Shown one piece after another: positions 8,640 through 16,704 of a stretch of DNA of 64,000 nucleotides. The stretch comes from Mesorhizobium sp. 113-3-3 (GTDB lineage: Bacteria; Pseudomonadota; Alphaproteobacteria; Rhizobiales; Rhizobiaceae). The stretch spans positions 1,864,501-1,928,500 of the forward strand of contig NZ_AP023243.1 of NCBI RefSeq assembly GCF_016756495.1, read 5' to 3'. The position numbers and the translations under genes were made by a program. The notes below the pieces were generated by a model. The model saw only the letters and a program-made list of their open reading frames with translations, had not been told where the DNA came from and did not search any database. Every line of letters begins with the position of its first letter. Position 1 is the first letter of the stretch.

Positions 8640-8751
8640 TCGGCGAGGCGGTTGACGCGGCGCAAAAGGCCCGTCAATCATCTCGGGAAGAACGGGCATC
8701 CCGCCAAATCGCGGGCTCCAAGCAACAAGATCCGAAAGCAGGGATGAAACG

Positions 8752-10179
8752 ATGGAAAAAGCCGAAATCGGCCTGATCGGCCTTGGCACGATGGGCTCCA
8801 ACCTGGCGCTCAACATCGCCGAACACGGGCACCGCATCGCCGTCTTCAACCGCACCCGGGCACGCACCGACGCTTTCGTCGAGAATGCCGGCGCGCTGAA
8901 GGACATGGTCGTCCCCTGCTACAGCCTGGAAGAGCTTGCCGCGGCGATCCGGCCGCCGCGCCCGATCATCATCATGGTGCTGGCCGGCAAGCCGGTCGAC
9001 GAACAGATCGAAGCCTTGCGCGGCGTGCTGTCCGGCAACGACATCGTCATCGATGCCGGCAACGCCAATTTCCGCGACACGATGCGGCGCTTCTCCGAAC
9101 TATCCGGCTCGGGCCTGACCTTCATCGGCATGGGCGTCTCCGGCGGCGAGGAGGGCGCGCGACACGGCCCGTCGATCATGGTCGGCGGCACGGAAGACAG
9201 CTGGAAGCGCGTCGAAAACGTGCTGACCGCCATCTCGGCAAAATTCAAGGACGAGCCCTGTGCCGCCTGGCTCGGTACCGATGGCGCCGGGCATTTCGTC
9301 AAGACCATCCACAATGGCATCGAATATGCCGACATGCAGATGATCGCCGAGATCTACGGCATCCTGCGCGATGGGCTGGGCATGGGGCCGAAGGACATCG
9401 GCACGGTGTTTTCCAACTGGAACAAGGGCCGTCTCAACTCCTACCTGATCGAGATCACGGCCAAGGTGCTCGCCGCCGACGATCCCAAGACCGGCAAGCC
9501 GGTGGTCGACATCATCCTCGACCGCGCCGGCCAGAAGGGTACTGGCAAATGGTCCGTCATCGAGGCGCAGCAGCTCGGCATTCCGGCGACCGCGATCGAG
9601 GCGGCGGTGGCGGCGCGCGTCCTGTCGTCGATCAAGGACGAGCGGCTGGCGGCGGAAAAGGCCTATGGCAACATCGGCGTGACGAAGATTTCCGGCGACA
9701 AGGATGCGCTGCTGCACGATCTCGAACTGGCGCTGTTCGCCGGCAAGATCGCGGCTTACGCACAGGGCTTCGCGGTGATGAGCGGCGCCTCGAAGGAGTT
9801 CAACTGGAACCTGCCGATGCCGACCATCGCCAGGATCTGGCGCGCCGGCTGCATCATCCGCTCGCAGATGCTGGATACGATGGCCGAGGCGTTCAGCAGC
9901 GGCGGCGCTTCGACCAATCTTTTGATGGCGCCGGCTTTCATCTCCTTGATGCTGGAGGCGCATCCGTCGCTCAGGCGTATCGTGGCAAAGGCTTCCGAAG
10001 CCGGTGCGCCGGTGCCGGCGCTGTCTTCGGCGCTGGCCTATTTCGACAGCTACCGCCAGGGTCGCGGCACCTCGAACCTGATCCAGGCGCAGCGGGATTT
10101 CTTTGGCGCGCATGGCTTCGAACGCATCGGCGAGCAAGGTGCCTTCCACGGCCCGTGGGGCAGCGGCGCTGCCGGCTAG
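8752..10179 (+). CDS. gnd: 6-phosphogluconate dehydrogenase, decarboxylating
   Basis: 475 residues, full length for the long (dimeric) class. It oxidises and decarboxylates 6-phosphogluconate to ribulose 5-phosphate in the pentose phosphate pathway. The NADP-binding motif GLIGLGTMGSNLALN is at residues 7-21 with NRT after strand two. VSGGEEGARHGPSIM and the catalytic helix GHFVKTIHNGIEYADMQ follow, with GTGKWSV in the C-terminal domain. It is preceded by a 165-base gap and is not in an operon. Its stop overlaps the end of the convergent LacI gene by four bases. Confidence 0.96.
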   Translation: MEKAEIGLIGLGTMGSNLALNIAEHGHRIAVFNRTRARTDAFVENAGALKDMVVPCYSLEELAAAIRPPRPIIIMVLAGKPVDEQIEALRGVLSGNDIVIDAGNANFRDTMRRFSELSGSGLTFIGMGVSGGEEGARHGPSIMVGGTEDSWKRVENVLTAISAKFKDEPCAAWLGTDGAGHFVKTIHNGIEYADMQMIAEIYGILRDGLGMGPKDIGTVFSNWNKGRLNSYLIEITAKVLAADDPKTGKPVVDIILDRAGQKGTGKWSVIEAQQLGIPATAIEAAVAARVLSSIKDERLAAEKAYGNIGVTKISGDKDALLHDLELALFAGKIAAYAQGFAVMSGASKEFNWNLPMPTIARIWRAGCIIRSQMLDTMAEAFSSGGASTNLLMAPAFISLMLEAHPSLRRIVAKASEAGAPVPALSSALAYFDSYRQGRGTSNLIQAQRDFFGAHGFERIGEQGAFHGPWGSGAAG

Positions 10180-11228
10180 GACACTACGCGCTTGTAGGCC
10201 AGGACCTCGCTTGGCACGCTGAGACTTTGCAGCGAGCCGGGTGCGGCGCCGCCGATCCAGCCAAGTACCGAGCGGGCGAGCTCCGAGCCCGCCAGCCGGA
10301 AGTTCTCGTTGACGATCAGCAGCTCGGGCCGGAACAGATGCAAAAGGTCCGATGATTGCTTGGAGACGATGTCGACGTCGCGGCCAAGCTTGAGGCCGGC
10401 ATCCTCGATGCCGGCGACGAGCGCAAGCGTCGCGGCGGCGGCGCTGCTGACAAAGCCGTCCGGCCTGATGTCGCGGCGCATCAGCTGCGCGGTCCTCGTG
10501 CGGATCTGTTCGATCGAATGGTCGATCGATACGGTGCTGAACGGGATCTCGCTGGCGCCGACCTCGCTCAGCGCATCGGCAAAGCCGTTGACCGTGTGGC
10601 TGTAATAGGTCAGCCCAACGGGTGGCGTCAGCAAAGCGAGCTTGCGGCGTCCCAAGCCCGCAAGGCGCCGGACGGCCTCGACCGCGAAGGCGTGATTGTC
10701 GAAATCATGATAGGGGTGGACCAGCCCCATCTCTGTGCGACCATGCGTTGCAAAGGGAATGCCGTGCTCCAGCATGTAGCGGGCGCGGGGATCGTTCGGC
10801 TGCGTGCGTGAAATGATGACGCCGTCGGCCGAGCCGGTTTCGACCAGGTAGCGTATGGGGTCGAGCGGATCCTGCGAGCGCGAATAGGGCGTGACGATCA
10901 GATGGTAGGGCGTGTCGGCAATGACCTCGGAGACGCCGTAGATGATGTCGGAGACGAAACTCATGATCTCCTGCTCGGTGTTGAGCACGAGGCTGATGAC
11001 ATTGGTCTTGCCGGTTCTGAGCCTGACGCCGGCGCGGTTCGGGCGGTAGCCGATCTGCTTGGCGACGAGCTGGACGCGGCGCCTGGTTTCGGCGCCGATC
11101 TCAGGGGCATCCTTCAAGGCGCGCGACACGGTGGTGACGCCGAGCCCGGTCATGAAGGCAAGCGTCTTCAGCGTTGGCCGCCCTTGCGCCGACGCTTCCT
11201 CGTTCTTTTGCGTATGCCGTCTGTCCAT
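10176..11228 (-). CDS. LacI-family repressor of the adjacent sugar ABC operon
   Basis: 350 residues. The N-terminal helix-turn-helix is at about 18-42 (TLKTLAFMTGLGVTTVSRAL) with the hinge-helix region at RPNRAGVRLRTGKT. The periplasmic-binding-protein-like effector domain follows (LVLNTEQEI, DGVIISRTQPND, VDIVSKQSSDLLH). It is divergent from the CUT1 importer genes, and two identical LacI-type dyads lie in the shared control region, so it most likely represses that operon and itself until a sugar binds. It overlaps the convergent gnd gene by four bases. It resembles AglR/ThuR-type rhizobial repressors, but the inducer is unknown. Confidence 0.92.
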   Translation of the reverse strand: MDRRHTQKNEEASAQGRPTLKTLAFMTGLGVTTVSRALKDAPEIGAETRRRVQLVAKQIGYRPNRAGVRLRTGKTNVISLVLNTEQEIMSFVSDIIYGVSEVIADTPYHLIVTPYSRSQDPLDPIRYLVETGSADGVIISRTQPNDPRARYMLEHGIPFATHGRTEMGLVHPYHDFDNHAFAVEAVRRLAGLGRRKLALLTPPVGLTYYSHTVNGFADALSEVGASEIPFSTVSIDHSIEQIRTRTAQLMRRDIRPDGFVSSAAAATLALVAGIEDAGLKLGRDVDIVSKQSSDLLHLFRPELLIVNENFRLAGSELARSVLGWIGGAAPGSLQSLSVPSEVLAYKRVVS

Positions 11229-11328
11229 TCGTCCCGCCCGTCAGGCGCATTAGCAGCCGCAGGCCGGGTCGGCAATCGCGGTGATTGGCGGCTTGGCATG
11301 ATTTGAAGCCCGGCAACCCGTCAATATA

Positions 11329-11344
11329 CTGAAACGTTACAGAT
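11329..11344. promoter_or_regulatory. LacI-type operator 1, CTGAAACGTTACAGAT
   Basis: This 16-mer has the central AACGTT typical of LacI-family operators, with TGa/tAACGTTt/aCA symmetry. The same 16 bases occur in reverse orientation at 11604-11619. It lies about 100 bases upstream of the LacI gene start, so it can serve autoregulation and looping. Confidence 0.75.
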
Positions 11345-11603
11345 TGCCAATCGCACTGGCTGGCCGGCGAATTCGGGGGGGCGAGATGGAGCGAATGAAT
11401 TCCCTTGAGAATCCAAGGCCAAACGCTGTCCCGTGGGCGCTCTTTACCGGCTTTCATCAATCGTTTCGTATTTTGCGCTGCACTTGCTCATATTGCGACG
11501 CACAACGACTCGGTCGGTCAACAGATTTTATTCGCGGCTCGAAAAAATATCGAACGGTCGCCACGCCCGGGGTTGCGCCATCCGCGCAATTGCCGTATCG
11601 AAA

Positions 11604-11619
11604 ATCTGTAACGTTTCAG
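11604..11619. promoter_or_regulatory. LacI-type operator 2, ATCTGTAACGTTTCAG
   Basis: The exact reverse complement of the 16-mer at 11329-11344. It lies only a few bases before the GGGAGGA ribosome binding site of the binding-protein gene, where a bound repressor would block the promoter or early elongation. The centre-to-centre distance between the two copies is 275 bases, compatible with DNA looping. Confidence 0.78.
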
Positions 11620-11637
11620 ATTCTGGGAGGAACCGAA

Positions 11638-12876
11638 ATGCGATACAAACTTTTGACCGCTGCCCTGGCGGCCACGGCCGCGCTGCAGTTCGCCGGCCCG
11701 GCCGCCGCGACGGACCTGGAAGTCACTCATTGGTGGACTTCCGGCGGCGAGGCGGCGGCGGTCGCGGAACTCGCCAAGGCTTTCGATGCCACCGGCAACC
11801 ACTGGGTCGACGGCGCCATCGCAGGCTCCGGTGGCACGGCACGGCCGATCATGATCAGTCGGATCACCGGCGGCGACCCGATGGGCGCCACCCAGTTCAA
11901 TCACGGCCGGCAAGCGGAAGAGTTGGTGCAGGCCGGCCTTATGCGCGACCTGACCGATGTCGCCACCAAGGGCAAGTGGACAGAGGTCGTGCGGCCGAAG
12001 AGCCTGCTCGACAGCTGCACCATCGGCGGCAAGATCTACTGCGTGCCCGTCAACATCCACTCCTGGCAGTGGCTGTGGCTCTCGAACGACGCCTTCCAGA
12101 AGGCCGGCGTGCCGGTGCCGAAGGACTGGAATGAGTATGTGGCCGCCGCCCCGGCGCTCGAGAAGGCAGGCATCATCCCGCTGGCGGTGGGCGGGCAGGC
12201 CTGGCAGTCGTCCGGCGCCTTCGACGTGCTGCTGGCAGCGGTCGGCGGCACCGACACCTTCCTCAAGGTCTACAAGGACAAGGACGCCAAGTTCGCGGCT
12301 GGCCCGGAAGTCGCCAAGGTGTTCAAGGCGGCCGACGATGCGCGCAAGATGGCCAAGAACACCAACGTGCAGGACTGGAACCAGGCCACCAACATGGTCA
12401 TCACCGGCAAGGCCGGCGGCCAGATCATGGGCGACTGGGCGCAGGGCGAGTTCCAGGTTGCCGGCAAGACCGCCGGCAAGGACTATACCTGTCTTCCCGG
12501 CCTTGGTCTGAACGAGGTGATCGCCACCGGTGGCGATGCCTTCTATTTCCCGGTGCTCAAGGACGCCGACAAGTCCAAGGCGCAGGAAGTCCTGGCCGAA
12601 ACCTTGCTCGATCCCAAGACCCAGGTCGCCTTCAATCTCAAGAAGGGCTCGCTGCCGGTGCGTGGCGACGTCGACCTCAACGCCGCCAATGATTGCATGA
12701 AGAAGGGTCTCGCCATCCTGGCCAAGGGCGCCGTCATCCCATGGACGGACCAGCTGCTTTCGCAGGACAGCCAGAAGCAGAAGGAGGACTTGTTCTCCGA
12801 GTTCTTCGCCAAGCCCGAGATGACCGTGGAAGAGGCGCAGAAGCGCTTCGCCGACATCATCGCCACGGCGGACTGA
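11638..12876 (+). CDS. CUT1 sugar ABC transporter substrate-binding protein (GtsA-like)
   Basis: 412 residues from the ATG at 11638, chosen for its GGGAGGA site and the signal peptide that follows (cleavage near AAA-TDLEV); a longer open frame upstream lacks these. The mature start EVTHWWTSGGEAAAV and the later GGTARPIMISRI, NIHSWQWLWLSND and GGQAWQSSGAFD blocks resemble glucose/mannose binding proteins of the GtsA type. It is the first gene of an operon with two permeases, an ATPase, an isomerase and a dehydrogenase. The substrate is probably a hexose or a glucoside, by inference only. Confidence 0.9.
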   Translation: MRYKLLTAALAATAALQFAGPAAATDLEVTHWWTSGGEAAAVAELAKAFDATGNHWVDGAIAGSGGTARPIMISRITGGDPMGATQFNHGRQAEELVQAGLMRDLTDVATKGKWTEVVRPKSLLDSCTIGGKIYCVPVNIHSWQWLWLSNDAFQKAGVPVPKDWNEYVAAAPALEKAGIIPLAVGGQAWQSSGAFDVLLAAVGGTDTFLKVYKDKDAKFAAGPEVAKVFKAADDARKMAKNTNVQDWNQATNMVITGKAGGQIMGDWAQGEFQVAGKTAGKDYTCLPGLGLNEVIATGGDAFYFPVLKDADKSKAQEVLAETLLDPKTQVAFNLKKGSLPVRGDVDLNAANDCMKKGLAILAKGAVIPWTDQLLSQDSQKQKEDLFSEFFAKPEMTVEEAQKRFADIIATAD

Positions 12877-12897
12877 TACCGCCGGCAAAGTCTCTTT

Positions 12898-12929
12898 CCT
12901 CCCGGTCCGGTGAACTCCAGGCCGGGAGG
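12898..12929. other. Intercistronic hairpin after the binding-protein gene
   Basis: An 8-bp stem CCTCCCGG/CCGGGAGG encloses a GC-rich loop between the binding-protein gene and the first permease. There is no U-run. As after the first binding-protein gene in this window, it probably stabilises the upstream message and sets the ratio of binding protein to permease. Confidence 0.5.
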
Positions 12930-12951
12930 CCGCGCCCTTACCCGATCCAGC

Positions 12952-13857
12952 ATGGCTGCACCGATGAGCAAGAGCGAACGCCCAAGCCGATTGTTTCGCA
13001 ATCTCAATGCGAAGATCGCGTCGATCCCCATGATCCTCACCGCGCTGGTGGTTTTCGTCGGCGGCACGGCGTGGACGGTGCTCTATTCCTTCACCAATTC
13101 GAAGCTGCTGCCGCGGCTGAATTTCGTCGGCCTCGACCAGTATTACAGATTGTGGGCGACCCCGCGCTGGCTGATCTCGATCGAGAACCTGCTGATCTAC
13201 GGCGTGATCTCGCTGGTCTTCTCGCTGGTGATCGGTTTCGTCCTCGCTGCCCTGCTCGACCAGAAGATACGTTTCGAAGATACGTTCCGCACCATCTTTC
13301 TCTATCCCTTCGCGCTCTCCTTCATCGTCACCGGCCTTGTCTGGCAATGGCTGCTCAATCCGGACTTCGGCATCCAGGGCGTGATAAGAAACCTTGGCTG
13401 GACGAGCTTCGATTTCGATCCGCTCTACAATTCCAGCATCGTCATCTACGGCATATCGATCGCTGCGCTGTGGCAGGGCACCGGGCTGATCATGTGCCTG
13501 ATGCTGGCCGGCCTGCGCGGCATAGACGAGGATATCTGGAAGGCCGCGCGGGTGGACGGGATTCCGATGTGGAAGACCTACCTGTTCATCATCATCCCGA
13601 TGATGCGGCCGGTCTTCATCACCACGCTCGTCATCATCGCGTCCGGCATCGTCAAGGTCTACGACCTCGTCGTCGCCCAGACCAGCGGTGGGCCGGGCAT
13701 CGCCTCGGAAGTGCCGGCAAAGTATGTCTACGACTACATGTTCTTCGCCCAGAATCTCGGCCAGGGTTTCGCGGCCTCGACCATGATGCTGCTCTCGGTG
13801 ATGATTGTCATCGTGCCGTGGGCCTATCTCGAATTCGGAGGCAGGAAGCGTGTCTGA
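12952..13857 (+). CDS. Sugar ABC transporter permease, MalF type
   Basis: 301 residues from the ATG at 12952; the ATG at 12964 (MSKSERPS) is an alternative and neither has a strong ribosome binding site. About six membrane helices. The EAA loop that contacts the ATPase is present in the DIWKAARVDGIPMWKTYLFI region near residues 195-215. It works with the next gene as the heterodimeric channel of a CUT1 importer. It overlaps the following gene by eight bases, indicating translational coupling. Confidence 0.92.
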   Translation: MAAPMSKSERPSRLFRNLNAKIASIPMILTALVVFVGGTAWTVLYSFTNSKLLPRLNFVGLDQYYRLWATPRWLISIENLLIYGVISLVFSLVIGFVLAALLDQKIRFEDTFRTIFLYPFALSFIVTGLVWQWLLNPDFGIQGVIRNLGWTSFDFDPLYNSSIVIYGISIAALWQGTGLIMCLMLAGLRGIDEDIWKAARVDGIPMWKTYLFIIIPMMRPVFITTLVIIASGIVKVYDLVVAQTSGGPGIASEVPAKYVYDYMFFAQNLGQGFAASTMMLLSVMIVIVPWAYLEFGGRKRV

Positions 13858-14785
13858 CCAAGCCGTTTCCCTGTCCGTACCGTCCGGCGCCGCCCATGCC
13901 GATGCAACGGGGCCGAGTGGACCGAAGCCGCGTCACATATTCTCGCGGCGCAACATCTTCCTCTACGGCACGCTCATCGTGGCAGCGCTCTACTACCTCT
14001 TGCCGCTCTATGTGATGATTGTCACCTCGCTCAAGGGCATGCCGGAAATCCGCCTCGGCAACATCTTCTCGCCACCGCTCGAGATCACTTTCGAGCCCTG
14101 GGTCAAGGCGTGGTCGACGGCCTGCACCGGCCTCAATTGCGACGGGCTTTCACGCGGCTTCTGGAACTCCGTTCGTATCACCGTACCATCGGTGATCCTG
14201 TCGATCGCGATCGCGTCCGTAAACGGCTACGCGCTGGCCAACTGGCGCTTCAAGGGCGCCGACACATTCTTCATCATCCTGATCGTCGGTGCCTTCATCC
14301 CCTATCAGGTGATGATCTATCCGATCGTCATCATCCTGCGCGAGATCGGCCTCTATGGCAGCCTCAGCGGCCTGGTGATCGTCCATTCCATTTTCGGCAT
14401 GCCGATCCTGACACTTTTGTTCCGCAACTATTTCACCTCCATGCCGGAGGAGTTGTTCCGGGCGGCGCGCGTCGACGGCGCCGGCTTCTGGGGCATCTAT
14501 CTGCGCATCATGCTGCCGATGTCGCTGCCTATCTTCGTCGTCGCCGTCATCCTGCAGGTGACAGGCATCTGGAACGACTTCCTGTTCGGCGTCGTCTACA
14601 CGCGCCCCGACACCTATCCGATGACGGTGCAGCTCAACAACATCGTCAATTCCGTGCAGGGCGTGAAGGAATACAACGTCAATATGGCGGCGACCATCCT
14701 GACCGGGCTGGTTCCGCTCGTTATCTATTTCATTTCCGGCAGGCTTTTTGTGCGTGGCATCGCTGCCGGCGCGGTGAAAGGGTGA
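13850..14785 (+). CDS. Sugar ABC transporter permease, MalG type
   Basis: 311 residues from a GTG at 13850, preceded by GGAGGCAGGA and overlapping the end of the first permease gene. An N-terminal tail of about 35 residues precedes six predicted helices. The EAA loop is clear (EELFRAARVDGAGFWGIYLR). The C-terminus ends FVRGIAAGAVKG, a typical MalG-like ending. It pairs with the upstream permease, and its stop overlaps the start of the ATPase gene (TGATG). Confidence 0.93.
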   Translation: MSDQAVSLSVPSGAAHADATGPSGPKPRHIFSRRNIFLYGTLIVAALYYLLPLYVMIVTSLKGMPEIRLGNIFSPPLEITFEPWVKAWSTACTGLNCDGLSRGFWNSVRITVPSVILSIAIASVNGYALANWRFKGADTFFIILIVGAFIPYQVMIYPIVIILREIGLYGSLSGLVIVHSIFGMPILTLLFRNYFTSMPEELFRAARVDGAGFWGIYLRIMLPMSLPIFVVAVILQVTGIWNDFLFGVVYTRPDTYPMTVQLNNIVNSVQGVKEYNVNMAATILTGLVPLVIYFISGRLFVRGIAAGAVKG

Positions 14786-15891
14786 TGATGGCAGAAATCG
14801 CGAACCCCAGCGTATCGATCCAGAACCTGTCGCTGAACTATGGCGCGGTGTCGGTTCTGCAGACACTCAATCTCGACATCGCCGAGGGCGAGTTCATCGT
14901 GCTCCTGGGGCCCTCCGGTTGCGGCAAGTCGACCTTGCTCAACTGCATTGCCGGGCTGCTCGACATTTCGAAGGGCCGCATCTTCATCAAGGGCAAGAAC
15001 GTCACCTGGGAGGAGCCCAAGGATCGCGGCATCGGCATGGTGTTCCAGTCCTATGCGCTCTATCCGCAGATGACGGTGGAGAAGAACCTGTCCTTCGGCC
15101 TGCGGGTCGCGGGCCTGCCCAAGGAAGAAATCGCCAAACGCATCGCGCGCGCCGCGGAGATCCTGCAGATCGAACCGCTGCTGCAACGCAAGCCCTCCGC
15201 ACTGTCCGGCGGCCAGCGCCAGCGCGTGGCGATCGGGCGGGCGCTGGTACGCGACGTCGACGTTTTCCTGTTCGACGAACCGCTGTCCAATCTTGACGCC
15301 AAGCTGCGATCCGAACTGCGCGTCGAGATCAAGCTGCTTCATCGCAGATTGCAGAACACCATGATCTACGTCACCCACGACCAGATCGAGGCGATGACGC
15401 TCGCCGACCGGATCGCGGTGATGAAGGGCGGCGTCATCCAACAGCTCGATGCCCCGCAAACCATCTACAACCGTCCGGTCAACCGCTTTGTCGCCGGATT
15501 CCTTGGTTCGCCGGCGATGAATTTCATCGAGGGTCAACTGGAAGCCGGCGATGTCGCGGCATTCACCGCCGAGGGGGTGTCGATACCGCTCGGCCGTTAT
15601 GAGTTCGACAAGGATCGCGGCAGCGTGGGCAAGCCCTGTGTGTTCGGCATCAGGCCCGAGCACGTCGCCTTTGGGGATGCGGCCAAGGCCATGCCGTTCA
15701 CCGCCGAGTCAGCCGTCGAGATCGTCGAACCGATGGGCTCCGACACGCTGGTGTGGACCAAGCTCGGCGGCCGCAATTTTTCCTTCCGCGTCGAGGCGGA
15801 AAAGACGCTGCGCACCGGCGATCCAATCCGGATCGGCTTTGACCCAGCCCGTGCCTCGCTGTTCGATACCCCATCCGGCAACCGCCTATAG
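14785..15891 (+). CDS. Sugar ABC transporter ATP-binding protein (UgpC/MalK type)
   Basis: 368 residues from the ATG at 14785, or 367 from the next ATG at 14788. All motifs are intact: Walker A GPSGCGKST, Q-loop VFQSYALYP, signature LSGGQRQRVAIGRAL, Walker B VFLFDEPLSNLD and the switch His in VTHDQIEAM. A C-terminal TOBE-type regulatory region of about 130 residues includes FGIRPEHVAF. It energises the CUT1 importer encoded upstream; in rhizobia such ATPases can serve several sugar systems. Confidence 0.95.
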   Translation: MMAEIANPSVSIQNLSLNYGAVSVLQTLNLDIAEGEFIVLLGPSGCGKSTLLNCIAGLLDISKGRIFIKGKNVTWEEPKDRGIGMVFQSYALYPQMTVEKNLSFGLRVAGLPKEEIAKRIARAAEILQIEPLLQRKPSALSGGQRQRVAIGRALVRDVDVFLFDEPLSNLDAKLRSELRVEIKLLHRRLQNTMIYVTHDQIEAMTLADRIAVMKGGVIQQLDAPQTIYNRPVNRFVAGFLGSPAMNFIEGQLEAGDVAAFTAEGVSIPLGRYEFDKDRGSVGKPCVFGIRPEHVAFGDAAKAMPFTAESAVEIVEPMGSDTLVWTKLGGRNFSFRVEAEKTLRTGDPIRIGFDPARASLFDTPSGNRL

Positions 15892-15946
15892 CTCCCAAGC
15901 GCCATCCTCCCAAGACCCACCTTACCAAGCAGAACGGACAGAGACG

Positions 15947-16693
15947 ATGAACTGGTCATTCCAACTTTACAGCGCCCGCAATTTCCAACCCTGGGAGGGC
16001 GTGCTCGCCACGCTCGGCAAGCTCGGCTACACCGAGGTTGAAGGCTTCGGCGGCGTCTATGAGAATCCCAAGGCCTTCCGCGCGGAACTCGACAAGAACG
16101 GGCTTTCGATGCCGACCGGGCATTTCTCCATCGATGCGCTGGAGAATGATTTCGACGGTGTGCGCAGAACGGCCGAAGCGCTCGGCATCAAGCTTCTGAT
16201 CTGCCCCTATCTGATGGCCGAGGACAGGCCGTCCGATGCGGCCGGTTGGCGTGGCTTCGGCGAGCGCCTGGCCAAGGTCGGTGAGGTTGCCTCGAAGGCC
16301 GGCTACGGCTTTGCCTGGCACAACCATGACTTCGAGTTCAAGGCACTCGCCGACGGGTCGGTGCCGCAGGATCACATCCTGTCTTCGGCCCCCGGTATCG
16401 GCTGGGAGATGGACCTCGCCTGGGTGGTGCGCGGCGGCGCCGATCCACTGCCCTGGATCGAAAAGCACGGCAAGCGCATCGTCGCCGTGCATGTGAAGGA
16501 CATCGCCAGGCCGGGCGAAGGGCTGGATGAAGATGGCTGGTCGGATGTCGGCCACGGCACGATCGACTGGGCCGGCCTTATCAAGCTGTTGCGGGCCAAG
16601 AGCGCGGCAAAGTACTTTGTCATGGAACAGGACAACCCCAACGACATCGAGCGCTTCGCCCGCCGTTCGATCGCATCCGTTAAGGCTTACTAG
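15947..16693 (+). CDS. Sugar phosphate isomerase/epimerase-like TIM barrel
   Basis: 248 residues from the ATG at 15947, located 55 bases after the ATPase gene. An AP-endonuclease-2/xylose-isomerase-like TIM barrel with probable metal ligands in the HNHDFEF, EMDLAWV, VHVKDIA and FVMEQDN segments. Members epimerise or isomerise keto-sugars, dehydrate inosose (IolE), or act on 3-keto-glycosides. It sits directly before a Gfo/Idh dehydrogenase gene, a pairing known from inositol and 3-keto-sugar pathways. The fold is certain and the reaction is not. Confidence 0.85.
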   Translation: MNWSFQLYSARNFQPWEGVLATLGKLGYTEVEGFGGVYENPKAFRAELDKNGLSMPTGHFSIDALENDFDGVRRTAEALGIKLLICPYLMAEDRPSDAAGWRGFGERLAKVGEVASKAGYGFAWHNHDFEFKALADGSVPQDHILSSAPGIGWEMDLAWVVRGGADPLPWIEKHGKRIVAVHVKDIARPGEGLDEDGWSDVGHGTIDWAGLIKLLRAKSAAKYFVMEQDNPNDIERFARRSIASVKAY

Positions 16694-16704
16694 GAACAAT
16701 CATC

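Noticed and set aside
10938..11228. Possible ThuEFGK/AB trehalose system for the LacI-linked importer
   Set aside because: The order LacI, importer, dehydrogenase resembles thu, but there is no ThuA-like gene; the partner is a TIM-barrel isomerase instead, and the binding protein resembles GtsA.
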